From positions 62,001 to 126,000 of the forward strand of contig CALLAC010000001.1 of assembly GCA_938002655.1 (NCBI GenBank): DNA of 64,000 nt, read 5' to 3'. The translations under genes and the position numbers were made by a program. The stretch's first letter is position 1, and every line of letters begins with the position of its first letter. The notes beneath the pieces are model-generated. The model had not been told where the DNA came from. It worked only from the letters and a program-made list of their open reading frames with translations, and made no database searches. Shown in pieces: positions 43,701 through 50,026 of the stretch. The stretch comes from an uncultured Cytophagales bacterium. GTDB lineage: Bacteria > Bacteroidota > Bacteroidia > Cytophagales > Thermonemataceae.

Positions 43701-43937
43701 GCCTTAGATAGCGAGTTTGCCAATTTGCAGATTTATCCTAATCCTGTAAAAGATAAAATATTTGTGAAAGGGGTAAATAATTTTTCTTGGGAGCTGATAA
43801 ATATGTTTGGCAGTGTATTGCAAAGAGGCGAAAATCAAATTCTTCTTGGGAATGAAGTTGCGAATGGCTTATATTATCTGAAAATCAATTTACTTACAGG
43901 TGTGAGTAAAGTCTTCAAACTCCAAGTGCAAAGGTAA
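40755..43937 (+). CDS. Secreted subtilisin-like serine protease (S8) with PKD and T9SS sorting domain
   Basis: 1,060 residues. Signal peptide (FLFLAIFLSTYAFA), a propeptide-like segment to about 130, and a subtilase domain with Asp163 (GIIDWGF), His200 (GYHGGAVAGI) and Ser370 (MSGTSFAAPQ). After the protease comes a long extracellular region, a PKD domain (SEWNFGDGNTATANPVVHTY) and a type A T9SS sorting domain (LQIYPNPVKDKIF through YYLKINLLTGVSKVF). It should be exported through T9SS and degrade proteins outside the cell. It diverges from the PorP/SprF gene and has a palindromic repeat just after its stop. Confidence 0.93.
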   Translation: MKKHITFLFLAIFLSTYAFAQLRYTPSQVVFKLKEGFYIEPDFLLSLSVRLAERVFPNHQAPKQGELGRCGLPKVDLSRIYYLYLKDGVSVESALQVLRSHKAVEYAEPLRLAEPLLVPNDPGANTPSSIPADFHQYYLNVIKAYDAWDIQTGNPASVIGIIDWGFRTTHEDLIGNLHPDYIDLGNNDFNLNLPHPFGYHGGAVAGIASATPNNSVGIAGVGYNCRYLPVKAVNDALTVLRFAESVVYLADRNVKVINMSFGYSGEPDEFWEDIVNYAVINKDVAMVAAAGNSSSTSRFWPASYKNVVSVTGSTANDLRWGGSNYNYEVDITAPSEYIHTAYHNCCAYSGIFNNDNSYIPAVSYNMSGTSFAAPQVAAAIALLRTQYPSLDAIQAMARVVATSDNIDALNPSVAGLIGKGRLNMLRALNETNVKALRIENYEFVNNAFPFAGENAQMVVNFKNLLSPTSNLQVNVVSLSPLASVSSGSFALGAMNTNEVKNNASSPFILQILPATPYNTEIVLRFDFQDGTFTTYEYLKIIVNPDYLHLDINKLTLHVGKKGKIAEYVYPYRKSVGYTTSQYNTIATAGGFVVATHMDSLANSIPQYIAGDPLLTEFDIAGAFTHTKTANHQEIVANFEDNVIKRPKLKIQKKAYAYKNAPKEKFIIVEYDITNDSSRTIQNLYASVFTDFDLQQYTQNRADWDNTRKMGYVYHYLNGMYVGIRLLTEQTPNYYAFNNNGSGGSLNLYDGFTKSEKFTAISNGLLRTQAGTTGFGTDVSIAVGGTIANLAPQAMRKIAFAYVTGDNLTELQANADEALNTFLEVNTTPLPDIASSFVVCNGDDLVLAPSNGTTFDFYDSFPLTTPIHTGSSLTISNITANQTIYVVGKDRYYPSPVKILNITVAPVHHAVIVATPYAGTTWLFEDYSGNVGSSEWNFGDGNTATANPVVHTYAQEGTYQVWLKSTSLQGCKDTTTKTISAVLALDSEFANLQIYPNPVKDKIFVKGVNNFSWELINMFGSVLQRGENQILLGNEVANGLYYLKINLLTGVSKVFKLQVQR

Positions 43938-43950
43938 ATCGGATACGCCC

Positions 43951-43983
43951 AAACCTGATAGGTTTTTAAAACCTATCAGGTTT
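43951..43983. repeat. AAACCTGATAGG palindromic repeat
   Basis: A near-perfect 33-base palindrome, AAACCTGATAGGTTTTT / AAAACCTATCAGGTTT, 13 bases after the subtilase stop. A degenerate cluster of the same family lies at 49904-49987. It may act as terminator or be a dispersed repeat element. Confidence 0.75.
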
Positions 43984-44027
43984 GATATGTTGGCTCTTTT
44001 ATTTGCGTATAATTTTGCTCAAAAAAG

Positions 44028-44062
44028 CAAAGTGCTTGAATCTTAATTTTTCAAGCACTTTG
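44028..44062 (-). terminator. Terminator of tRNA-Phe (bidirectional hairpin)
   Basis: Perfect 13-bp stem CAAAGTGCTTGAA (44028-44040) / TTCAAGCACTTTG (44050-44062). On the minus strand a T-run follows it, ending the tRNA-Phe transcript; on the plus strand it could also stop subtilase read-through. Confidence 0.82.
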
Positions 44063-44075
44063 TTGTATTTTTTCG

Positions 44076-44148
44076 TGGTGTGGGGCGGAATCGAACCGCC
44101 GACACAAGGATTTTCAGTCCTTTGCTCTACCAACTGAGCTACCGCACC
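44076..44148 (-). tRNA. tRNA-Phe (anticodon GAA)
   Basis: Minus-strand cloverleaf: acceptor GGTGCGG / CCACACC, D stem GCTC/GAGC, anticodon stem AAGGA/TCCTT with loop CTGAAAA reading GAA, and T stem GGCGG/CCGCC with loop TTCGATT. The fifth acceptor pair is C opposite A, a mismatch; the rest pair normally. CCA is not encoded (the bases after discriminator A read CGA) and must be added enzymatically. It has its own promoter and terminator. Confidence 0.95.
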
Positions 44149-44171
44149 AAACATTTCTTTTCATAAAAGTG

Positions 44172-44201
44172 TTGCAAAATTATAGCAAAAAACTATTTTT
44201 G
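44172..44201 (+). promoter_or_regulatory. Promoter of the Fe-S oxidoreductase gene
   Basis: TTG (44172-44174), 19-base spacer, TATTTTTG (44194-44201), exact consensus, about 50 bases before the ATG. It lies inside the tRNA-Phe promoter on the opposite strand. Confidence 0.75.
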
Positions 44202-44205
44202 CAAA
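44175..44205 (-). promoter_or_regulatory. Promoter of tRNA-Phe, overlapping the opposite-strand promoter
   Basis: Minus strand: TTTG (44202-44205), 19-base spacer, TAATTTTG (44175-44182), exact consensus. Its boxes are interlocked with those of the plus-strand promoter, so RNA polymerase cannot occupy both at once. Confidence 0.8.
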
Positions 44206-44250
44206 AAAAATGCCGAAATTTTTTTCTTAAAACTTCTAAAAACACTCATT

Positions 44251-45582
44251 ATGAATTACTTATTTCAAATTCTTTTTGTTACCTGCTTAGCCGTAGCAGG
44301 TTATCTTATATTTCAAAGAGCCAACCTTATCCGAAGAACTATCTTACTTGGTAAAAGCACCAATCGCTCTGATAATCCTTTGCAACGCTGGAAAACAATG
44401 CTTCTTGTTGCTTTTGGGCAAGGTAAAATGTTCCAAAAACCCCTTGTAGGATTGATGCACTTTGTTATCTATGTAGGTTTTGTTATTATCAATATAGAGC
44501 TTCTTGAAATCATTTTAGATGGTATTCTTGGAACGCATCGACTTTTTGCTCCTATTGTTGGCAAAGAATGGTACACTTTGCTTATCAATAGCTTTGAGTT
44601 TTTAGCAGTAGGCGTAATTCTAGTATGTATAATATTTTTAGCTCGTCGTAATGTTTTGAAAATTAAACGCTTTTGGCAAAGAGAAATGACCAAATGGCCT
44701 CGTACCGATGCCAATCTTATTCTGACCTTTGAAATTATCTTGATGTTGCTTTTTCTGACTATGAATGCCGCTGATAGCGTTCTGCAAAACAAAGGTGTTC
44801 AGCATTACGAAAAAGTAGGTAGCTTCGCAATTAGTCAGTATCTTATGCCTTTTTTTGAACACATGAATGTAGGTTCACTCATTGTTCTTGAACGCATCGC
44901 TTGGTGGCTTCATATTCTTGGTATTTTAGGATTTGCTTTGTATGTAACATATTCTAAGCATTTGCACATTCTTTTGGCTTTTCCTAACACCTATTTTTCG
45001 AACCTGAACCCCAAAGGCAAAATAGAAAATATGCCTACTATCACCAATGAAGTAAAAATTGCCTTAGGACTTATCAATCAGAATGATGTACCTGCTACGC
45101 AAATTGCACGCTTTGGAGCAAAAGATGTCAATGACCTAACTTGGAAACAACTACTTGATGCCTATTCTTGTACCGAGTGTGGGCGTTGTACTTCTCAATG
45201 CCCTGCCAATCAGACGGGGAAACTGCTTTCACCACGTAAAATTATGATGGATACCCGCGACCGTTTGGAGGAAATTGGACGAAGTTTGGCAAAAGGTAAA
45301 ACTATTGAAGAGGCTCTTAATGACGGCAAATCGCTTTATGGCAATTACATCACCAAAGAAGAAATTATGGCTTGTAATACTTGCAATGCTTGCGTAGAGG
45401 CTTGCCCTGTAAATATAGACCCACTTTCTATTATCATTGATATTCGCCGCTTTATCACTATGGAAGAAGCCTCCACACCTGCTTCGTGGAACGCTATGTT
45501 TGCCAACTTGGAAAACAATATGGCTCCTTGGAAATTTTCTCCTGCTGATAGGTTTGAATGGGCAAGCAAACTCAATACCTAA
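44251..45582 (+). CDS. Membrane-anchored 4Fe-4S dicluster oxidoreductase (HdrD/GlpC-like)
   Basis: 443 residues. An N-terminal membrane region (about 1-250, several helices, related to the nitrate-reductase gamma type) is joined to a cytoplasmic domain with two 4Fe-4S clusters, CTECGRCTSQCP (about 307) and CNTCNACVEACP (about 374). Such proteins move electrons between a membrane quinone or heme and a second Fe-S partner, usually encoded next door with cysteine-rich CCG domains. That partner is not adjacent here; the next gene is a TPR lipoprotein. Electron donor and acceptor are therefore unknown. Confidence 0.88.
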   Translation: MNYLFQILFVTCLAVAGYLIFQRANLIRRTILLGKSTNRSDNPLQRWKTMLLVAFGQGKMFQKPLVGLMHFVIYVGFVIINIELLEIILDGILGTHRLFAPIVGKEWYTLLINSFEFLAVGVILVCIIFLARRNVLKIKRFWQREMTKWPRTDANLILTFEIILMLLFLTMNAADSVLQNKGVQHYEKVGSFAISQYLMPFFEHMNVGSLIVLERIAWWLHILGILGFALYVTYSKHLHILLAFPNTYFSNLNPKGKIENMPTITNEVKIALGLINQNDVPATQIARFGAKDVNDLTWKQLLDAYSCTECGRCTSQCPANQTGKLLSPRKIMMDTRDRLEEIGRSLAKGKTIEEALNDGKSLYGNYITKEEIMACNTCNACVEACPVNIDPLSIIIDIRRFITMEEASTPASWNAMFANLENNMAPWKFSPADRFEWASKLNT

Positions 45583-45585
45583 GCA

Positions 45586-46323
45586 ATGCTTCACTCGTCA
45601 AACATTTATCCGATATTGCCAATAGTTGTCTTAGGATTTTGGCTTGGCTCTTGTGGAAAATCTTCCCAAGAACTTACCCAAGAAGCTCGTAATCTTTTGC
45701 AAAAACAAAAATACGAAGAAGCAATTTTATTGCTCAACAAAGCTATTGATAAAAATGCTAAAAATGCCGAAGCCTTCAATGCTCGTGGGGTAGCTCTTTT
45801 TGAACTTGGTAAATATAATGATGCTCGTTTAGATTATGAACAAGCTATTCGTTTGGATAGCTCCAACTACAAACCTTATTACAATCTTGCCGAACTATAC
45901 AGAGTGCAAAAAAAGTATGCACAGGCTTTACAGTACTATCATAAAGCTATTCAAAAAAATGCCGAAGTGGCAGATTTGTACTTGAACAGAGGAGTTGCTT
46001 ACTACAATTTGCAGGATACTGCCCAAGCCCTTGCTGATTTTCGTAAGGCGGTAGGTCTGCAAAAAGATAACAAACTAGCTTGGTTCAACTTGGGTAATCT
46101 CTTATTTTTCTCTCAAAACCCTGAACATATTCAAGAAGCCGCTCTTTGTTTCGAAAAAGCCATCAATTTGGATACTACTTTCCAAAAAGCTTATGTGAAT
46201 TTGGCTCAAAGCTATTTGCGTCTGAACCAAAAAGAAAAGGCTTGCCAAAAACTTCAACAAGCCAAGGCAATGAATAATGCCGAAGCTGTTCAGTTGTATC
46301 AAATTTTTTGTACCCAACCCTAA
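45586..46323 (+). CDS. TPR-repeat lipoprotein
   Basis: 245 residues. Lipoprotein signal [14 protein letters not shown] with Cys as the predicted +1 residue. The rest is built of about six tetratricopeptide repeats ([60 protein letters not shown]). TPR lipoproteins serve as scaffolds for envelope complexes; the partner is not identifiable. The start follows the Fe-S oxidoreductase stop by three bases, so the two are co-transcribed. Confidence 0.87.
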   Translation: MLHSSNIYPILPIVVLGFWLGSCGKSSQELTQEARNLLQKQKYEEAILLLNKAIDKNAKNAEAFNARGVALFELGKYNDARLDYEQAIRLDSSNYKPYYNLAELYRVQKKYAQALQYYHKAIQKNAEVADLYLNRGVAYYNLQDTAQALADFRKAVGLQKDNKLAWFNLGNLLFFSQNPEHIQEAALCFEKAINLDTTFQKAYVNLAQSYLRLNQKEKACQKLQQAKAMNNAEAVQLYQIFCTQP

Positions 46324-46390
46324 ACAATTAGCTTCAATTTTCATTCTTTTTTTAGAATTTGCTAATTTTGTAAACAATTCGCTTACCAAG

Positions 46391-48175
46391 ATGAAAAATA
46401 TTCGTAATTTCTGTATTATTGCTCATATTGACCACGGCAAAAGTACCCTTGCCGATAGATTGCTGGAATGGACTGGTACCGTAGATAAACGCCAAATGCA
46501 AGACCAAGTGCTTGATGATATGGAGCTGGAGCGGGAAAGAGGTATTACTATCAAAAGCCACGCTATTCAGATGAAATATACCTATGAAGGCGAAATTTAC
46601 ACACTCAACCTCATAGATACCCCCGGACATGTAGATTTTTCTTATGAAGTATCGCGTTCTATTGCCGCTTGCGAAGGAGCTTTGCTTGTAGTTGATGCTT
46701 CGCAAGGCGTAGAAGCTCAAACAATTTCTAATTTGTATCTTGCCATTGGCAACGATTTGACGATCATTCCTGTACTCAACAAAATTGATTTGCCTGGGGC
46801 AATGCCCGAAGAAGTTTCCGACCAAATCATAGAACTTATCGGTTGCAAGCGTGAAGATATTATCAGGGCATCTGCCAAAGAAGGAATTGGCATCGATGAA
46901 ATTTTGAAAGCAGTGATTACACGTATTCCACCCCCACAAGGTGACCCCAACGCTAAACTACAAGCCCTTATTTTTGACTCCGTCTTCAATTCTTTTCGTG
47001 GTATAGAAGTGATTTTCCGTGTAAAAAATGGCACTATCCGTAAAGGTGATAAAGTGAAATTTGTCGCCACAGGCAAAGAATATATTGCCGAAGAAGTAGG
47101 TATCTTGAAACTGCAAAAAGAACCTCGTGAGCAAGTAGAATGTGGAGATGTAGGCTATCTGATCTCTGGTATCAAGCAGGCTCGTGAAGTAAAAGTAGGT
47201 GATACGATTACCCATGTTCAAAATCCAGCAGAGGCTATCAAAGGCTTTGAAGATGTAAAGCCGATGGTTTTTGCAGGTATCTATCCTGTGGAAACTTCTG
47301 AATTTGAAGATTTACGCGAAGCTATGGAAAAACTTCAACTCAACGATGCTTCGCTGGTATGGGAGCCTGAAACTTCAGCCGCTTTGGGTTTTGGCTTTCG
47401 CTGTGGATTTCTGGGAATGCTCCATCTAGAAATTGTGCAAGAACGCTTGGAACGCGAGTTTGATATGACTGTTATCACTACTGTGCCTTCGGTACAATTC
47501 AAGGTTTACACCAAAAAAGGTGAAGAAAAGCTCATTCAAGCCCCTTCCGATATGCCCGACCCTGTGTATATCGACCATATCGAAGAGCCTTTCGTACAAG
47601 TGCAAATCATTACCAAAGCCGAATACGTGGGTCCTATTATTACGCTTTGTATGGAAAAGCGTGGTGTAATCAAAAATCAAGTATATCTGACTACCGACAG
47701 AGTAGAACTTTCTTTCGAAATGCCTCTTGCTGAAATTGTATTTGATTTCTTTGATAAACTCAAAACTATTTCCAGAGGTTATGCTTCTTTGGATTATGAG
47801 CTGGCGGGCTGGCGTGAGTCAGATATGGTGAAGTTAGATATTATGCTCAACGGCGATACAGTCGATGCCCTTTCGGCTATTGTGCATCGCAAAAAAGCCT
47901 ACGAATGGGGCAAACGCCTGTGCGAAAAACTCAAAGATTTGCTCCCCCGTCAACAATTCGAAATAGCTATTCAAGCCGCTATTGGGCAAAAAGTAATAGC
48001 TCGTGAAACCGTCAAAGCTCTTCGCAAAAATGTACTTGCCAAGTGTTATGGTGGTGATATTACCCGCAAACGCAAACTTTTAGAAAAACAAAAGAAAGGA
48101 AAAAAGCGTATGCGTCAGATTGGTACCGTAGAAGTTCCACAAGAAGCATTTATGGCTGTGCTGAAATTAGAGTAA
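46391..48175 (+). CDS. lepA: Elongation factor 4 (LepA) GTPase
   Basis: 594 residues. G1 is [16 protein letters not shown]2 is in [14 protein letters not shown]3 DTPGHVDF, G4 NKIDLPGA. The C-terminal domain unique to LepA ends with [20 protein letters not shown] and [20 protein letters not shown]. It is a ribosome-bound translational GTPase thought to help under ionic or cold stress. A longer frame exists upstream but the -7 box TAATTTTG (46363-46370) and the family start [19 protein letters not shown] fix the ATG at 46391. Confidence 0.97.
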   Translation: MKNIRNFCIIAHIDHGKSTLADRLLEWTGTVDKRQMQDQVLDDMELERERGITIKSHAIQMKYTYEGEIYTLNLIDTPGHVDFSYEVSRSIAACEGALLVVDASQGVEAQTISNLYLAIGNDLTIIPVLNKIDLPGAMPEEVSDQIIELIGCKREDIIRASAKEGIGIDEILKAVITRIPPPQGDPNAKLQALIFDSVFNSFRGIEVIFRVKNGTIRKGDKVKFVATGKEYIAEEVGILKLQKEPREQVECGDVGYLISGIKQAREVKVGDTITHVQNPAEAIKGFEDVKPMVFAGIYPVETSEFEDLREAMEKLQLNDASLVWEPETSAALGFGFRCGFLGMLHLEIVQERLEREFDMTVITTVPSVQFKVYTKKGEEKLIQAPSDMPDPVYIDHIEEPFVQVQIITKAEYVGPIITLCMEKRGVIKNQVYLTTDRVELSFEMPLAEIVFDFFDKLKTISRGYASLDYELAGWRESDMVKLDIMLNGDTVDALSAIVHRKKAYEWGKRLCEKLKDLLPRQQFEIAIQAAIGQKVIARETVKALRKNVLAKCYGGDITRKRKLLEKQKKGKKRMRQIGTVEVPQEAFMAVLKLE

Positions 48176-48189
48176 CCTGCCGAAAATCT

Positions 48190-49149
48190 ATGCAAACTTT
48201 CTACGAAGCTCACAAGTTTCCTGTTTTACCTTTTGCTATTGTCAGTAGCGGTACGTTTGATGGTGTGCATTTAGGGCATCAAAGTATTTTGCAAAAAGTG
48301 GTTGAAACAGCTCGCCAATACAACGGACAAAGCGTAATTGTTACCTTTTTTCCGCACCCACGAATGTTTTTTGGGCAAGAACTCAAATTGCTCAATACCC
48401 TCAACGAACGCATTGAACTCATTGCCCAAACAGGTATAGATTATCTGTTGGTACTCAAATTTGATGAACATTTGGCTAATTTTTCTGCCGAAGAGTTTGT
48501 TGAAAAAATTTATATCCAAACTACACACGCTCGAAAGCTCATTCTTGGCTACGACCACCACTTCGGTAAAGACCGTAAAGGTAACATAGATTTTCTGAAA
48601 GGCAATTTATATCGTTATCCTTTTGATTTACAAGAAATTGAAGCTAAACTTGTAGAACAAACGACTATTAGCTCCACAAAAATTCGGAATGCTCTTCTAA
48701 ATGGCGATATAAACACGGCTACAAAATATTTAGGTAGATACTACGCTCTTTCAGGCAGGGTAATAACAGGTGATAGAATCGGTAGAACAATTGGCTTTCC
48801 GACAGCCAACTTGCAAATATTAGAAAATTATAAACTTATTCCTGCCGAAGGAATTTATGCCGTTTGGGTAACAATCGGTGCTAGACGATATGGAGGAATG
48901 CTTTATATCGGAAAACGTCCTGTGATTGGTACAGACGCAGAGTTACGCATAGAAGTTAATATTTTTGAATTTGATGAAAATATCTATCATCAAACCATTT
49001 CCACAGAATTTGTAGCCTTTCTACGTACCGATCAGCCCTTTGAAAATTTAGAAGCCTTGCAAGCTCAACTTGTAGAAGATAAAAAAAATGCACTTCAGAT
49101 TTTGCAATATTCCCAAAGTGCATTTCCTTTTACAAGTAAATTAGCCTAG
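48190..49149 (+). CDS. ribF: Bifunctional riboflavin kinase / FAD synthetase
   Basis: 319 residues. The N-terminal nucleotidyltransferase domain holds SSGTFDGVHLGHQSILQKVV and LVLKFDEHLANFSAEEFVEK; the C-terminal kinase domain holds GDRIGRTIGFPTANL and PAEGIYAVWV. It converts riboflavin to FMN and FMN to FAD, needed by the flavoproteins of this window. Start ATG 14 bases after lepA, so co-transcribed. Its stop overlaps the stop of the convergent FxLYD-like gene by four bases. Confidence 0.95.
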   Translation: MQTFYEAHKFPVLPFAIVSSGTFDGVHLGHQSILQKVVETARQYNGQSVIVTFFPHPRMFFGQELKLLNTLNERIELIAQTGIDYLLVLKFDEHLANFSAEEFVEKIYIQTTHARKLILGYDHHFGKDRKGNIDFLKGNLYRYPFDLQEIEAKLVEQTTISSTKIRNALLNGDINTATKYLGRYYALSGRVITGDRIGRTIGFPTANLQILENYKLIPAEGIYAVWVTIGARRYGGMLYIGKRPVIGTDAELRIEVNIFEFDENIYHQTISTEFVAFLRTDQPFENLEALQAQLVEDKKNALQILQYSQSAFPFTSKLA

Positions 49150-49850
49150 AAATAACCGCTAAAAAAAGGAAATAGCTTTACTTCATGTACATTGCCTGAA
49201 ATATTTCGGAAAATAATTGAGAAATCATAAGTTTCGCCAGGAGCAAGCGATTTTACAAAATTATATTTGTCGTTACCCACAGTGAAATTATATTTTTCTA
49301 CTTGGGCTACTTTTCCTGCTTTATCGTATCCTACGACAACTATTGCAGGATTTTTGCAGGCTTCTTTGCCTGTAGTTTTGTAGGTGCCTTTAATTGCAAA
49401 GTTTTTGTTTTGTGGGCTGATACTTACATTAGAAAGTGTAGCCTTGAAAGGTACATTTTCTTTGAAAAGTAAGCCAGAGGCTTTAATTTTGCAAGAGCCA
49501 AATTGCCCTTTGATTTTACTTACATCTCTTACTCTTTGAAAAGGTGAAGTTTCGCCAGGGAAAATAATTTCAAGTTCGGCGGAGGTTGCATCTTTTGCCA
49601 TAGTACCTGCGTCGCGAGCTGTGAATCTATCTACACCAAGAGGTTTGCCTGCTTTATCGTAGTATTCAATTTCAATTTTAACAAAGCCTAAAGGATTGGA
49701 ATAAGTATTTTTTACCTCTCCCAATATCTTTACATAGCCACCTTCTTCTTTGGCAGACCACTGTGTAATAGTAACTTCTCTCTCTGTTTGAGCAAAAGTA
49801 CCGATTGTTGCAATCAAGAAAAGAGCAACGGGAAAAATTATTCTTTGCAT
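49146..49850 (-). CDS. Secreted protein with FxLYD-like domains
   Basis: About 234 residues starting MQRIIFPVALFLIATIGTFAQ, a clean signal peptide that sets this start over a TTG frame 54 bases upstream. Two related segments follow: GYVKILGEVKNTYSNPLGFV with YYDKAGKPLGVD, and KNFAIKGTYKTTGKEACKNP with YDKAGKVAQVEKYN, each a beta-sandwich of the FxLYD / DUF3426 kind found in extracytoplasmic proteins. Function unknown. It diverges from priA across a palindromic-repeat cluster. Confidence 0.78.
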   Translation of the reverse strand: MQRIIFPVALFLIATIGTFAQTEREVTITQWSAKEEGGYVKILGEVKNTYSNPLGFVKIEIEYYDKAGKPLGVDRFTARDAGTMAKDATSAELEIIFPGETSPFQRVRDVSKIKGQFGSCKIKASGLLFKENVPFKATLSNVSISPQNKNFAIKGTYKTTGKEACKNPAIVVVGYDKAGKVAQVEKYNFTVGNDKYNFVKSLAPGETYDFSIIFRNISGNVHEVKLFPFFSGYF

Positions 49851-49903
49851 ATTTTTGAGGTTTAGTTCTATATATAAAACGTAAGACTTTTGTAAAAGTT
49901 TCA

Positions 49904-49987
49904 AAAACCTATAAGGTTTTTAAAACCTTATAGGTTTTTCTTTTTAAAACCTCATAGGTTTTTCTTGTTTTTTTATGATAGGTTTTT
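49904..49987. repeat. Cluster of AAAACCTnATAGGTTTT palindromic repeats
   Basis: One full palindrome (AAAACCTATAAGGTTTT, 49904-49920, paired with AAAACCTTATAGGTTTT, 49922-49938), then a half copy AAAACCTCATAGGTTTT (about 49946-49962) and a shorter piece GATAGGTTTTTG (about 49977-49988). It is the same family as 43951-43983. The last piece also provides the TTG box upstream of priA. Confidence 0.75.
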
Positions 49988-50026
49988 GTAAAGTAAATTT
50001 TTCTATCTTTGCTCAAAAAGCCTACG

